Below are positions 45,866 through 55,330 of a DNA stretch of 64,000 bases, piece after piece. The translations under genes and the position numbers were made by a program. This DNA comes from Microbacterium paraoxydans (lineage in GTDB: Bacteria; Actinomycetota; Actinomycetes; Actinomycetales; Microbacteriaceae): assembly GCF_019056515.1 (NCBI RefSeq), contig NZ_CP064873.1, positions 1,798,001 through 1,862,000 on the forward strand, given 5' to 3'. Numbering within the stretch: the stretch's first letter is position 1; every line of letters begins with the position of its first letter. The notes under the pieces were generated by a model. The model saw nothing but the letters and a program-made list of their open reading frames with translations, had not been told where the DNA came from and ran no database searches.

Positions 45866-46558
45866 TCAGACCGCGCGGACGATGCCGAGCGGGGTGGACT
45901 CGAGGCCCTGACCGAGCGGGTTGTCACCCAGGATCTTCACCAGCCGCAGCTCCCCCGCCTTGTCCAGCGTGGAGCCGAGGATGTTGCCGCCGAGATCGTT
46001 GATGTCGACCACGGCCACCTCGGCCTGGCCGCCGATCAGCGTCTTCAGGTGCGCCGCGACCCGGTCCGGGTCCTTCGGCCCGAGCACCACAGCCTCGTTG
46101 TACGGAGGGATGGTGTGCTTCGTCGGGCCGTCGATCGCGCGCGCCTTGTCCCCCGCGATGCGGTAGAAGTCGCCCTTGCGCCCGAAGGCCTTGGTGACCG
46201 CCGAGACGGCCGCCGCGAAGAGGATGCGCGGCGTACCGCACTCGCGCAGCGCCATCTCCATCGTCTCCGGCATGCCGAGACCGATGCCGTACGGCGTGCG
46301 GGTGACGTACTTCGACAGGAACAGCGCGAGCTTGCGCGGCTTGATCTCGTCGAGGCGGTAGGACCGCCCCTGCGTGATCGCGACGATCTTCTCGGTCACG
46401 AAGAGGAGGTCGCCCGGTTGGACGGCATCCTTGGCGTACTCCGTGATGATGGCGTCGAGATCGTCGTCCGGCATCACGACACGGGTGCGCAGCGGAATCC
46501 GCGCGTAGCTCTTTCCGTCGACGCTCGCCTCGAGCGCCTTGCCCTCGTTCGCCTGCAT
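45866..46558 (-). CDS. CofE-like gamma-glutamyl ligase family protein
   Basis: 230 aa. The family is F420-0:gamma-glutamyl ligase-like: DLLFVTEKIVAITQGRSYRL, RTPYGIGLGMPETMEMALRE, KGDFYRIAGDKARAIDGPT and AEVAVVDINDLGGNILG. In F420 producers CofE adds glutamates to F420-0. No other F420 genes are seen, and this protein belongs to the stand-alone branch often near ATP-grasp genes, so another acceptor is likely. ATG 46558 overlaps the sigA stop by one base (TGATG), so it is probably co-transcribed with sigA. Confidence 0.72.
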   Translation of the reverse strand: MQANEGKALEASVDGKSYARIPLRTRVVMPDDDLDAIITEYAKDAVQPGDLLFVTEKIVAITQGRSYRLDEIKPRKLALFLSKYVTRTPYGIGLGMPETMEMALRECGTPRILFAAAVSAVTKAFGRKGDFYRIAGDKARAIDGPTKHTIPPYNEAVVLGPKDPDRVAAHLKTLIGGQAEVAVVDINDLGGNILGSTLDKAGELRLVKILGDNPLGQGLESTPLGIVRAV

Positions 46559-47799
46559 CACTCGAGGTAGTCCCGCAGCGACTGCGAGCGGCTCGGGTGG
46601 CGCAGCTTGGCCATCGTCTTGGACTCGATCTGGCGGATGCGCTCACGCGTCACCCCGAACGTGTCACCGATCTGGTCGAGCGTCTTCGGTTGACCGTCGC
46701 CCAGGCCGAAGCGCATCCGGATCACGCCGGCCTCGCGCTCCGAGAGCGAGTCGAGGAGCTGCTCGAGCTGACGCTGCAGCATCGTGAAGCCCACGGCATC
46801 GGCGGGGACCACGGCCTCGGTGTCCTCGATGAGGTCACCGAACTCGCTGTCGCCGTCTTCGCCGAGCGGCGTGTGCAGGGAGATCGGCTCGCGACCGTAC
46901 TTCTGCACCTCCACGACCTTCTCCGGAGTCATGTCGAGCTCGCGGCTCAGCTCTTCCGGAGTGGGTTCGCGACCGAGGTCCTGCAGCATCTGGCGCTGCA
47001 CGCGGGCGAGCTTGTTGATGACCTCGACCATGTGCACCGGGATGCGGATCGTGCGGGCCTGGTCGGCCATGGCGCGGGTGATGGCCTGACGGATCCACCA
47101 GGTCGCGTAGGTCGAGAACTTGAAGCCCTTGGTGTAGTCGAACTTCTCGACCGCGCGGATGAGACCGAGGTTGCCCTCCTGGATCAGATCCAGGAACTGC
47201 ATGCCGCGACCGGTGTAGCGCTTGGCGAGGGAGACGACGAGACGGAGGTTCGCGCCGAGGAGGTGGCTCTTCGCGCGCTGACCGTCACGGGCGACCCACT
47301 GCAGGTCGAGTCCGAGCTGGCTCGTCTTCTCGGCGGGAGACATCGCGGAGAGCTTCTCCTCCGCGAACAGACCCGCCTCGATGCGCATCGCGAGCTCGAC
47401 CTCTTCGGCCGCGTTCAGCAGTGCGACCTTTCCGATCTGCTTCAGGTAGTCCTTGACCGGGTCGGCGGTCGCGCCGGTGATCTGGGTCGAGTAGACCGGG
47501 ACCTCTTCGTCGTCCTTGGAGGAGATGACGATCGCACCGGTCGGCAGCGGCTCGGTGAAGGCCGGCTTCGCGTCATCCTCCTCCTCGTCGCCCGCGGCGT
47601 CTTCGGAGCCCTCGGCCGCAGCGGCGTCGTCTTCCTCGACGACGTCGTCCGACTTCTTCTTCTTCGCGGGGGCGCGCTTGGCCGCGGCACGCTTGGGCGC
47701 GGGAGCCGCTTCGGTCGCTTCGACGTCCTCGACCTCGGGATCCGCGGTGATCTGATCGGCCTTCTTCGTCCGCGTGTTCTTCGTCGTGGCAGGAGTCAC
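46558..47799 (-). CDS. sigA: Primary RNA polymerase sigma factor SigA
   Basis: 413 aa. An acidic/basic, low-complexity N-terminus (1-90, with [14 protein letters not shown]) precedes region 1.2 ([16 protein letters not shown]), region 2 ([20 protein letters not shown], then [18 protein letters not shown]), region 3 and region 4 ([16 protein letters not shown], then [20 protein letters not shown]). It is the housekeeping sigma factor (RpoD/HrdB class). A candidate promoter is GATACT preceded by TGC (minus strand, 47910-47918), an extended -10, giving a leader near 100 nt. Confidence 0.97.
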   Translation of the reverse strand: MTPATTKNTRTKKADQITADPEVEDVEATEAAPAPKRAAAKRAPAKKKKSDDVVEEDDAAAAEGSEDAAGDEEEDDAKPAFTEPLPTGAIVISSKDDEEVPVYSTQITGATADPVKDYLKQIGKVALLNAAEEVELAMRIEAGLFAEEKLSAMSPAEKTSQLGLDLQWVARDGQRAKSHLLGANLRLVVSLAKRYTGRGMQFLDLIQEGNLGLIRAVEKFDYTKGFKFSTYATWWIRQAITRAMADQARTIRIPVHMVEVINKLARVQRQMLQDLGREPTPEELSRELDMTPEKVVEVQKYGREPISLHTPLGEDGDSEFGDLIEDTEAVVPADAVGFTMLQRQLEQLLDSLSEREAGVIRMRFGLGDGQPKTLDQIGDTFGVTRERIRQIESKTMAKLRHPSRSQSLRDYLE

Positions 47800-47909
47800 G
47801 TTTCGCCTTTCACGGGGCCGCTGGGAGACCCCGGGACATTTCGGACACTAGTAAGACCCTTGTCAAGTCCAGCGCTCGAAAACACTGATTGACAACGGGT
47901 CGGACTCCT

Positions 47910-47918
47910 AGTATCGCA
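47910..47918 (-). promoter_or_regulatory. Candidate extended -10 of sigA
   Basis: TGC-GATACT on the minus strand, about 111 bp before the sigA ATG; no clear -35. It is the best hexamer I can see in the 167-bp gap. Confidence 0.35.
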
Positions 47919-47966
47919 CACGTATGGCGATGAGGACGCATTCGCGCCCGATCTGCACGGACGGAT

Positions 47967-48908
47967 TCAGCCGCGGCCCGGCTTGTCGTCGTCGCCCGAC
48001 GGACGGGTGGCGAGGTAGCGCTCGAGTTCGGCCGCGAGCTCATCGGCGCTGGGCAGGTCGCGTTCGCTGAATCCGCCCTCGTCGTACGAGTCGTCCTCGG
48101 GGTCACGGCCGGCCATGTAGGCGTCGTAGCGACGTTCCAGGTTGTGCACCATCTGCTGCAGCTCGTCGTTCGCCGCGACCTGCTCGTCGACCCGGGCGAT
48201 GTAGTCCGCGCGCCGCTCCTGCACGGCGTCCAGCATGAGCACGAGACCGGTCGACGCCATGAGCTTCTCCGCCGCCGCGCTGACCGCCTCGGGGTTCTCG
48301 GTCTCGGCGAGGTAGTGCGGCACGAGGAGGACGAAGCCGACGACGCGTTCCCCGCGCTCCGCGAACCGGTACTCGAGCAGGTGACCGGCAGTGGCGGGCA
48401 CCTGCGTGCGCGGACGCCACACGGAGTGCGACACGACGAGGTCGCGCCGGTTCCCGCTCACCGTTGTCCCGATGGGACGCGTGTGCGGCACGGGCATGGC
48501 GATGGAGTGCACCCAGTGCAGTCCCGACGCCTCGAACTCCGCTGCGAGGTCCAGCACCGTCTCCGCGAAGGCGTTCCAGGCGAAGTCGGGCTCGTAGCCC
48601 GTGAGGAGGAGGAACGGACGACCGAGCGCGTCCGTGGCGAGGGAGAGCTCGAGTCGGGGCGGGCGGAACTCGGCGAGGTGGTCCTGGTCGAACGAGATCA
48701 CGGGGCGACGCGCGCGGTAGTCGAGGAGCACGTCGTTGTCGAAGATCGCGAGCGGCTGCGGCGACGTCGTCTCCCTCAGGTGATCGATGAGCCCCGACAC
48801 CGCACTGCCCGCGTCGGTGAATCCGGTGAGCAGCATCACGAGAGGCAGGCCGTGGGGCACCGTGGGAGCGTTCGCGACGCGTTCGTGGATCTCTCCGGAG
48901 AAGGGCAT
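47967..48908 (-). CDS. PAC2-family protein (proteasome assembly chaperone-like)
   Basis: 313 aa with PAC2 features: VMLLTGFTDAGSAVSGLIDHL near the start, DNDVLLDYRARRPVISFD, FLLLTGYEPDFAWNAFAE and SIAMPVPHTRPIGTT. The C-terminal 90 residues are acidic and coiled-coil-like, ending in Asp/Lys/Gly. Actinobacterial PAC2 proteins often sit near pup-proteasome or ATP-grasp genes; no proteasome genes lie here, so the partner is unknown. ATG 48908 has TAGCAT 6 nt upstream (leaderless). Confidence 0.83.
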   Translation of the reverse strand: MPFSGEIHERVANAPTVPHGLPLVMLLTGFTDAGSAVSGLIDHLRETTSPQPLAIFDNDVLLDYRARRPVISFDQDHLAEFRPPRLELSLATDALGRPFLLLTGYEPDFAWNAFAETVLDLAAEFEASGLHWVHSIAMPVPHTRPIGTTVSGNRRDLVVSHSVWRPRTQVPATAGHLLEYRFAERGERVVGFVLLVPHYLAETENPEAVSAAAEKLMASTGLVLMLDAVQERRADYIARVDEQVAANDELQQMVHNLERRYDAYMAGRDPEDDSYDEGGFSERDLPSADELAAELERYLATRPSGDDDKPGRG

Positions 48909-48914
48909 GTCTCC

Positions 48915-48920
48915 ATGCTA
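48915..48920 (-). promoter_or_regulatory. Candidate -10 for leaderless transcript (start 48908)
   Basis: TAGCAT, 6 nt before the ATG of the PAC2 gene. Confidence 0.5.
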
Positions 48921-49009
48921 CGAGCCGCACCCGGACCCGGGCTCTGACCTGTCTCGCTGAGAGCGAACACACCCCGCCGGGCGGGCCGACGACCCCGGGG
49001 CGGAGATCC

Positions 49010-49015
49010 TAGGAT
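49010..49015 (+). promoter_or_regulatory. Candidate -10 upstream of pepA
   Basis: TAGGAT ends 7 nt before ATG 49023, fitting leaderless start at that codon; it also overlaps ATG 49014, so only one of the two starts can be right if this is the promoter. Confidence 0.45.
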
Positions 49016-50501
49016 GGAGACCATGACGCTTCCCGTGCTCTCGCACACCACCGATCAGTTCCCCGGAAGCGCTGCCGATGCCGCAGTGCTCGTCGTCCCC
49101 GATCTCTCCGAGTCGGCCGAGTCCCTGGCGGCTCACCCCGGTCTCGCCGACGTCCTCGCGGGCATCGGCTTCACCGGCGCCGCCGGAGCGTTCGCGCGGG
49201 TCTACGCCCCCGAGGTGACGACGCTCCCCTTCGCGGTCGTCGGCGTCGGCTCCACCATCGACGACGCGTCCGTGCGCAGCGCCGCCGGCACGGCTCTCCG
49301 GTCCCTCACCGGCTTCGACACCGTCTCGCTCGGCCTCGCCTCCGGACTCGAGGCGCACGCGGCCGCGGCGGCGGAAGGCGCCGTCCTCGGCGGCTACCGC
49401 TTCGACGACTATCGCGCCGAGAACGGCAGGAAGAAGCGGGCGACGGCGGTCGTCGTCCACGCCCCGCTCGACGACGCGACGATCGCCCGTGCCCACGCGA
49501 CGGGCGAGGCCGTCGCCCTCATCAAGGACCTCGTGAACGTGCCCGCCGAGTGGCAGAGCCCTGCGCAGCTCGCGCAGAGCGCCGCCGACAGCGTCGCCGA
49601 CCTCGACGTCACCGTGCAGATCCTCGACGAAACCGCTCTCGCGGAACAGGGCTTCGGCGGCATCCTCGGCGTCGGCCAGGGCTCCGACCGGCCGCCGCGT
49701 CTCGTCCGCCTCGACTATGCGCCGGCGGACGCGCAGCGCCACATCGCCCTCGTCGGCAAGGGCATCACCTTCGACACCGGCGGCCTGTCGCTGAAGCCCG
49801 CGGCCTCGATGGTCGGCATGAAGTTCGACATGGCCGGTGCCGCGACCTCCCTCGCCGCCCTCCGCGCCATCGCCGCCCTCCGCCTCCCCGTGCATGTGAC
49901 GGCGTGGCTCTGCATCACCGACAACATGCCGTCCGGCCGCGCCCTCCGCCCCGGCGACGTCATCCGCATCCTCGACGGCACCACCGTCGAGGTGCTGAAC
50001 ACCGACGCGGAAGGGCGCCTCGTCCTCGCCGACGGTCTGGTCGCCGCGAGCCGCGAGAACCCCGACGTCATCATCGACGTCGCGACCCTGACCGGCGCGA
50101 TCGTCGCGGCCCTCGGCCACCGTCACACCGGCGTCTTCGGCGACGACGAGACGGTCGCGGAGTTCCTCGCCGCCGCCGCGCGCACGGGGGAGCCGGCGTG
50201 GCACATGCCTCTGCCCGCCTACATGGAGGAGACGCTCGACTCCCCCATCGCCGACATGATCAACGCCAACATGGGAGATCGGATGGGCGGCGCGTCCTTC
50301 GCCGGCCTCTTCCTGCGGCGCTTCGTCGGCCGTACCTCGGACGCGGACGACGCGCCGCGCATCCCCTGGGTGCACCTCGACATCGCGGGCTCCGGTGAAC
50401 ACGCCGGCGCCCCCTACGGCTTCACCGAGAAGGGCCCCACGGGGGCGATGGTCCGATCGATCATCGCCTTCGCCGAAGCAGCATCCCACCCGGAGGCATG
50501 A
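49014..50501 (+). CDS. pepA: Leucyl aminopeptidase (M17)
   Basis: 495 aa. The C-terminal M17 catalytic domain holds VGKGITFDTGGLSLKP (metal Lys/Asp), KFDMAGAAT, the signature NTDAEGRLVLADGL and ATLTGAIVAALG. The N-terminal half is the variable domain. It removes N-terminal leucine and other residues from peptides using two metals. ATG 49014 has GGAG 8 nt upstream; ATG 49023 instead fits a leaderless transcript from TAGGAT (49010-49015). Its stop overlaps lpd by 4 bp (ATGA). Confidence 0.93.
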   Translation: METMTLPVLSHTTDQFPGSAADAAVLVVPDLSESAESLAAHPGLADVLAGIGFTGAAGAFARVYAPEVTTLPFAVVGVGSTIDDASVRSAAGTALRSLTGFDTVSLGLASGLEAHAAAAAEGAVLGGYRFDDYRAENGRKKRATAVVVHAPLDDATIARAHATGEAVALIKDLVNVPAEWQSPAQLAQSAADSVADLDVTVQILDETALAEQGFGGILGVGQGSDRPPRLVRLDYAPADAQRHIALVGKGITFDTGGLSLKPAASMVGMKFDMAGAATSLAALRAIAALRLPVHVTAWLCITDNMPSGRALRPGDVIRILDGTTVEVLNTDAEGRLVLADGLVAASRENPDVIIDVATLTGAIVAALGHRHTGVFGDDETVAEFLAAAARTGEPAWHMPLPAYMEETLDSPIADMINANMGDRMGGASFAGLFLRRFVGRTSDADDAPRIPWVHLDIAGSGEHAGAPYGFTEKGPTGAMVRSIIAFAEAASHPEA

Positions 50502-51880
50502 CACCCATGACAACCCACACCTTCGACATCGTCGTCCTGGGCGGCGGCAGCGGCGGGTACGCCGCGGCACTGCGAGCGAGCGAGCTCGGCAAGTCCGTCG
50601 CACTGATCGAGAAGGACAAGGTGGGAGGCACATGCCTCCACCGCGGGTGCATCCCCACGAAGGCGCTGCTGCACGCCGCCGAGGTGGCGGACCACGTGCG
50701 TGACGCCTCCTCCGTGGGAGTCACGGCCTCGTTCGGCGGGATCGACGTCGCCGGGGTGCGCACCTACCGCGAGGGCATCGTCGCCAAGAAGTACAAGGGT
50801 CTCGAGGGGCTCGTGAAGGCGCGCGGGATCACGACGGTCACCGGACTCGGTCGCCTGAACGCGGACCGGAGCGTGAGCGTCGGCGACGACGTCTACGTCG
50901 GCACGGACGTGATCCTCGCCACCGGCTCCTACAGCCGCTCGCTGCCGGGGCTCGAGATCGGCGGCCGGATCCTGACCAGCGAGCAGGCCCTCGCCCTGGA
51001 CGTCATCCCCGAGCGCGTGCTCATCCTGGGCGGCGGCGTGATCGGCGTCGAGTTCGCGAGCGTGTGGCGCTCCTTCGGCGCCGAGGTGACGATCGTGGAG
51101 GCCCTGCCCCACCTCGTCCCGAACGAAGACATCGCGATGAGCAAGGGGCTCGAGCGCGCGTTCCGCCGCCGCGGTATCCAGTACTCCCTCGGCGTGCGCT
51201 TCCAGAGCGCCACGCAGGACGACTCGTCCGTGACCGTCACGCTGGAGGACGGCACGGAGTTCACCGCCGACTACCTCCTCGTCGCCGTCGGCCGCGGCCC
51301 CGCCACCGCCGACCTGGGCTTCGAGGAAGCCGGCGTGCGTCTGGACCGCGGGTTCGTGACGGTGGACGGCGACCTCCGCACCGATGTCCCCGGTGTGTGG
51401 GCGGTCGGCGACATCGTCCCGGGTCTCCAGCTCGCTCACCGCGGGTTCCAGCAGGGCATCGCGGTCGCCGAGCGCATCGCGGGTCTCTCCCCCGTGAACG
51501 TGCCCGACGTGCAGATCCCGAAGGTCACCTACTCCAGCCCCGAGGTCGCCTCGGTCGGTCTGACGGAGGAGGCGGCGGTCGCCGCGCACGGTGCCGACGC
51601 CGTCCACTCCTACGAGTACAACCTCGCGGGGAACGGGAAGAGCGAGATCATCGGCACGGGTGGCCTCGTCAAGGTCGTCCGCCTCAAGGACGGACCCGTC
51701 CTCGGTGTGCACCTCCTCGGCGACCGCGTCGGAGAGCTCATCACGGAGGGGCAGCTCGCGGTCGCGTGGGAAGCCCACCCGGAGGACATCGCGCCGCTCA
51801 TCCACGCCCACCCGACCCAGAGCGAGGCCCTCGGCGAAGCCTTCCTCGCACTGGCCGGAAAGCCCCTGCACGCCCTCTGA
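50498..51880 (+). CDS. lpdA: Dihydrolipoyl dehydrogenase (E3)
   Basis: 460 aa. The FAD site VVLGGGSGGYAAALRA is followed by the redox disulfide GGTCLHRGCIPTK (Cys46, Cys51). The NAD site is VLILGGGVIGVEFASVW and the C-terminal interface has HAHPTQSE, with the catalytic His. It reoxidises lipoyl groups on E2 with NAD. ATG 50498 overlaps pepA; ATG 50507 is an alternative. Directly followed by the E2 gene, so E3 and E2 are co-expressed. Confidence 0.95.
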   Translation: MTPMTTHTFDIVVLGGGSGGYAAALRASELGKSVALIEKDKVGGTCLHRGCIPTKALLHAAEVADHVRDASSVGVTASFGGIDVAGVRTYREGIVAKKYKGLEGLVKARGITTVTGLGRLNADRSVSVGDDVYVGTDVILATGSYSRSLPGLEIGGRILTSEQALALDVIPERVLILGGGVIGVEFASVWRSFGAEVTIVEALPHLVPNEDIAMSKGLERAFRRRGIQYSLGVRFQSATQDDSSVTVTLEDGTEFTADYLLVAVGRGPATADLGFEEAGVRLDRGFVTVDGDLRTDVPGVWAVGDIVPGLQLAHRGFQQGIAVAERIAGLSPVNVPDVQIPKVTYSSPEVASVGLTEEAAVAAHGADAVHSYEYNLAGNGKSEIIGTGGLVKVVRLKDGPVLGVHLLGDRVGELITEGQLAVAWEAHPEDIAPLIHAHPTQSEALGEAFLALAGKPLHAL

Positions 51881-51946
51881 GCACCAACCGGTGCCCGAGT
51901 CACTAAGCTAGACAAGCGTCATACAACTTCTGAAGGAGACTCAGTC

Positions 51947-53716
51947 ATGAGCACATCCGTGGTCCTCCCCGCTCTCGGTGAGAGCGTCACAGAGGGTACG
52001 GTCACCCGCTGGCTCAAGCAGGTGGGAGACACCGTCCAGGCGGACGAGGGCCTGCTCGAGATCTCGACCGACAAGGTCGACACCGAGATCCCCTCCCCCG
52101 TCACCGGCGTGATCGAGGAGATCCTCGTGGCCGAGGACGAGACCGTCGAGGTCGGTGCTCTGCTGGCCCGCATCGGTGACGGCAGCGGCGCGGCCCCTGC
52201 CGGCGATGCCCCTGCCGCCGCCGAAGCCGCTCCGGCCGAAGCCGCCGCCCCCGCCGCTCCGGAGCCCGCCGCGGCTCCCGCAGCGGAGCCGCAGGCTCCC
52301 GCCGAGTCCGCGCCCGCCGAGGCCGCCCCTGCGGCTCCGTCCGGCGACGCGACCGACATCGTGCTCCCCGAACTCGGCGAGAGCGTCACCGAGGGCACCG
52401 TCACCCGGTGGCTCAAGCAGGTCGGCGACTCGGTCGAGGTCGATGAGGCGCTCCTCGAGATCTCCACCGACAAGGTCGACACCGAGATCCCGTCGCCGGT
52501 CGCCGGCGTGCTGCAGGAGATCGTCGCCGGCGAGGACGAGACCGTCGAGGTCGGCGCCGTGCTGGCACGTGTCGGTTCCGGTGCTGCTCCCGCGGCTCAG
52601 CCCGAGGCTCCTGCCGCTCCGCAGGCCGAGGCTCCCGCCGCGCCGGCCCCGCAGGCCGAGACTCCGGCTGCACAGCCCGATACTCCGGCTGCTCCCGCTC
52701 CGCAGGCCGAGGCCCCCGCCGCGCCGGCCCAGCCCGCTGCTCCCGCACAGCCCGCTGCTCCGGCACAGCCCGCGCAGACCGAGGCTCCCAAGCTGTCGCT
52801 GCCGACCGAGAGCGACAACCTCTACGTGACCCCGCTCGTCCGCCGTCTGGCTGCGCAGCAGGGCGTGGATCTGGCCACGGTCAAGGGCACCGGCGTCGGA
52901 GGCCGTATCCGCAAGGAGGATGTCCTCAAGGCGGCCGAGACGGCGACCGCCGCACCGGCCGCCGCCGCGGCACCGGCTCCGGCACCGCTCGAGGTGTCGC
53001 CGCTGCGCGGGACCACTCAGCCGATGTCGCGCCTGCGCAAGGTCCTCGCCAAGCGCGCGGTCGAGTCGATGCAGCAGACCGCTCAGCTCACCACCGTGGT
53101 CGAGGTCGACGTCACCGCTCTCGCCGAGTACCGCGACAGCGTCAAGGCGTCCTTCCTCGAGAAGACGGGCGACAAGCTCTCCTTCCTCCCGTTCTTCGCG
53201 CTGGCGGCGGCGGAGGCCCTGCAGGCCTTCCCGATCATCAACGCGACGGTCGACGGCGAGCAGATCGTCTACCCGGCCTCCGAGAACGTCTCGATCGCGG
53301 TCGACACCGAGCGCGGTCTGCTCACGCCGGTGCTCCGCGACGCGGCCTCGAAGAACATCGCCGAGATCGCCCACGAGATCGCCGACCTCGCGGCGCGCAC
53401 GCGCGACAACAAGCTGAAGCCGGACGAGCTCGCCGGCGGCACGTTCACGCTGACCAACACCGGTTCGCGCGGCGCGCTGTTCGACACCCCCGTGGTGTTC
53501 CTGCCGCAGTCGGCGATCCTCGGCACCGGCACGGTCGTCAAGCGCCCGGGTCTGGTCAAGGTCGGCGGCACCGACGCGATCGCGGTCCGCTCCTACGTGT
53601 ACCTGGCTCTGTCGTACGACCACCGCATCATCGACGGTGCCGACGCGGCCCGCTTCCTCGGTGCGGTGAAGGCCCGCCTCGAGGCTGCGCAGTTCAGCGG
53701 TCAGCTCGGAGCCTGA
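51947..53716 (+). CDS. sucB: 2-oxoacid dehydrogenase E2 (dihydrolipoamide acyl/succinyltransferase), two lipoyl domains
   Basis: 589 aa. There are two lipoyl domains, each with [15 protein letters not shown] (lipoylated Lys in DKV), joined by Ala/Pro-rich linkers, including one repetitive [14 protein letters not shown] linker (about 215-285). An E3/E1-binding domain ([20 protein letters not shown], then GRIRKEDV) and a catalytic domain with [16 protein letters not shown] (His-Asp) follow. The symbol sucB is conventional; actinobacterial forms often serve pyruvate dehydrogenase as well. AAGGAG precedes the ATG; TAAGCT/TAGACA about 40 nt upstream could be an internal promoter. Confidence 0.92.
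   Translation: MSTSVVLPALGESVTEGTVTRWLKQVGDTVQADEGLLEISTDKVDTEIPSPVTGVIEEILVAEDETVEVGALLARIGDGSGAAPAGDAPAAAEAAPAEAAAPAAPEPAAAPAAEPQAPAESAPAEAAPAAPSGDATDIVLPELGESVTEGTVTRWLKQVGDSVEVDEALLEISTDKVDTEIPSPVAGVLQEIVAGEDETVEVGAVLARVGSGAAPAAQPEAPAAPQAEAPAAPAPQAETPAAQPDTPAAPAPQAEAPAAPAQPAAPAQPAAPAQPAQTEAPKLSLPTESDNLYVTPLVRRLAAQQGVDLATVKGTGVGGRIRKEDVLKAAETATAAPAAAAAPAPAPLEVSPLRGTTQPMSRLRKVLAKRAVESMQQTAQLTTVVEVDVTALAEYRDSVKASFLEKTGDKLSFLPFFALAAAEALQAFPIINATVDGEQIVYPASENVSIAVDTERGLLTPVLRDAASKNIAEIAHEIADLAARTRDNKLKPDELAGGTFTLTNTGSRGALFDTPVVFLPQSAILGTGTVVKRPGLVKVGGTDAIAVRSYVYLALSYDHRIIDGADAARFLGAVKARLEAAQFSGQLGA
52590..52790 (+). repeat. Low-complexity Pro/Ala-encoding linker repeat within sucB
   Basis: Imperfect tandem copies of a unit encoding [10 protein letters not shown] and PAAPAQ, rich in GCTCC and CAGGCCGAGG. 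It encodes the flexible linker between the second lipoyl domain and the binding domain. Such repeats change length by slippage. Confidence 0.7.
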
Positions 53717-53732
53717 TCCGGCGGCTTCGCCC

Positions 53733-55166
53733 TCACCTCGGCTGGTCCGCGACGCGATACGCGTCGCGGACCAGCCATTTCTCGTCCACCCACACCAGTA
53801 CGACGATCATCGCCCCCGCGCCTGAGCCTTCTCGAGCCGCGGACGACGACGACAGCTCCAGCACGGCGATGTCTCCGTAGCGATCCACCAGCACAGGGTC
53901 GTCACCGCCGATGAGCTCTGCCGCGACCGCCCTGATCGCCGGCGCTCCCCCCGCGATCGCCGTCGCGCACACCGGATCCTCTCGCGACTCGCACTCCGCG
54001 ATCCGCGTGATCACGTCCGGCAGGGCGGCCAGCGGATCATCGACCGCCGGTGGCGTGGCGCCCGCGGTGGGCGACGGCATCGGCGACCGCGCGGGTTCCC
54101 GCGAGGTCTCGTGCGCGGGATCCGACGTCGACGGACGCGCGGTCGTCGCCGTACCCGCATCGGGGCTTCCGACCGCAGACCCCTCTCCTCCGCTGGGCCA
54201 CAACGACCCGGCGACGAGCACAGCCGCCGCGCAGACTCCGGCGACGACGAAGATCCGCGCCCGGCGGGGCCGTGTGCTCCGCCGCTCCGTCCCTCGGGGC
54301 GCTGCGACCTCGCGCGGGCGGACGAGGGCGCGCGCTCGGCCGGAGAGGTGGTCGAGGAAGGCGCGAAGGGCGGCGACGACCGTCGCTCGCTCGCGCACGC
54401 GGAGACGGTCCCGCGGCACGCCGGTCTCCCGCAGCCGACTGCGCGTGGCGGAGTCGGCTCGGAGGCGCCGGAGCGCCGTGGCGGCGCCGACGGAGGCACC
54501 CGTCTGATCCTCGGTCGCAGACTCCAGCGGCCGCGGCGCCGCGATCTCCAGCAGCTCCCGCTCCCCTTCTTCGAGCAGCCGTCGCGGTACACGGCGTTGC
54601 GCGGCAGCCGTGCGGAGATGCTCCCGGAGGCGATCGAGGACGCGGATCAGCGCCTTGTCCGCGCAGTCCGCGTGCAGGCGATCCAGGACTGCCAGGACCG
54701 CCGACGCCGCGTCCTGGCCCGCTCCCGGCACGAAGACAGGACGGCCGCGTTCGGTGAGCCACCAGGCCCCCGGCACCTCGGCGGCCGGCATCGGCCCCAG
54801 CTCGCTCAGCCCGCGCAGCATGCTCACGACGACCGTGCTGATCTCCCCCGAGGACAGCCCTCCCCGCGCTCGACCGGCCCGCTCCAGGAAGACGTGCAGA
54901 GTCTCCGTGCACCACGGAAGCAGCACGTCGTGTCCGCGCGCGCGACGGACGACGTCGAGAGGGGCGGCGACGTGCTGCGACCCCGCGTACCGCCACCCCG
55001 CCCATCCGGTGAGGCCCTCCGCATCGCGGCGCACGACCGGACCATCCGGCGAGGCGACGAGAGCGCCCTCCAGGGGTCCCTCCCCAGGATCCAGGAGCCG
55101 GATCGTGCGATGAGCCTGCGGCAGTACGGCCTGGTCGAAGGGCGGATTCTCACGCTCATCTGTCAT
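53733..55166 (-). CDS. Single-pass membrane protein, unknown function
   Basis: 477 aa, no family recognised. The cytoplasmic N-terminal half (about 1-320) is Leu/Arg/Ala-rich. The segment with HDVLLPWCTETLHVFLERAG and ISTVVVSMLRGLSELG faintly recalls the C-lobe of a degenerate protein kinase, but no catalytic motif is present. One transmembrane helix (about 322-340, FVVAGVCAAAVLVAGSLW) is followed by a Ser/Thr/Pro linker and a small extracytoplasmic beta domain (about 400-477) with two cysteines (ECESREDPVC). ATG 55166 has no clear ribosome site; ATG 55175 is also possible. A pseudokinase-like sensor is only a guess. Confidence 0.6.
   Translation of the reverse strand: MTDERENPPFDQAVLPQAHRTIRLLDPGEGPLEGALVASPDGPVVRRDAEGLTGWAGWRYAGSQHVAAPLDVVRRARGHDVLLPWCTETLHVFLERAGRARGGLSSGEISTVVVSMLRGLSELGPMPAAEVPGAWWLTERGRPVFVPGAGQDAASAVLAVLDRLHADCADKALIRVLDRLREHLRTAAAQRRVPRRLLEEGERELLEIAAPRPLESATEDQTGASVGAATALRRLRADSATRSRLRETGVPRDRLRVRERATVVAALRAFLDHLSGRARALVRPREVAAPRGTERRSTRPRRARIFVVAGVCAAAVLVAGSLWPSGGEGSAVGSPDAGTATTARPSTSDPAHETSREPARSPMPSPTAGATPPAVDDPLAALPDVITRIAECESREDPVCATAIAGGAPAIRAVAAELIGGDDPVLVDRYGDIAVLELSSSSAAREGSGAGAMIVVLVWVDEKWLVRDAYRVADQPR
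53740..53776 (+). terminator. Terminator of the pepA-lpd-sucB operon, embedded in the converging gene
   Basis: A 17-bp perfect stem (53740-53756 with 53760-53776) with a 3-nt loop, followed by ATTTCTC. It lies wholly inside the last codons of the converging membrane-protein gene. Confidence 0.8.
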
Positions 55167-55317
55167 GCGACCCATCCCAACCGATCGCCACGGTCCCGTC
55201 CGCGCATTCATCCGCTCCGGGACGGGATCCGGAACCGGGCCGGACTGTGCAGGAGAGATCAGGCGCCGTCCTCTCCGCTGCACGCGAACGGCGGCATCGC
55301 AAGGCTCTCGGACTCGG

Positions 55318-55323
55318 TAGGCT
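55318..55323 (+). promoter_or_regulatory. Candidate -10 for leaderless transcript (start 55331)
   Basis: TAGGCT, 7 nt before the ATG of the DUF4191 gene. Confidence 0.55.
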
Positions 55324-55330
55324 GGTCTCC

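Noticed and set aside
45866..46558. Calling the CofE-like gene a genuine F420 biosynthesis gene
   Set aside because: No fbiA/cofD, fbiC or F420-dependent genes are visible, and the luciferase-like enzyme at 8256-9221 belongs to a branch thought not to use F420.
47889..47914. TTGACA and TAGTAT on the plus strand upstream of sigA as a promoter
   Set aside because: The spacing is only 14 bp and it points toward the 3' end of the PAC2 gene with no plus-strand gene to transcribe.
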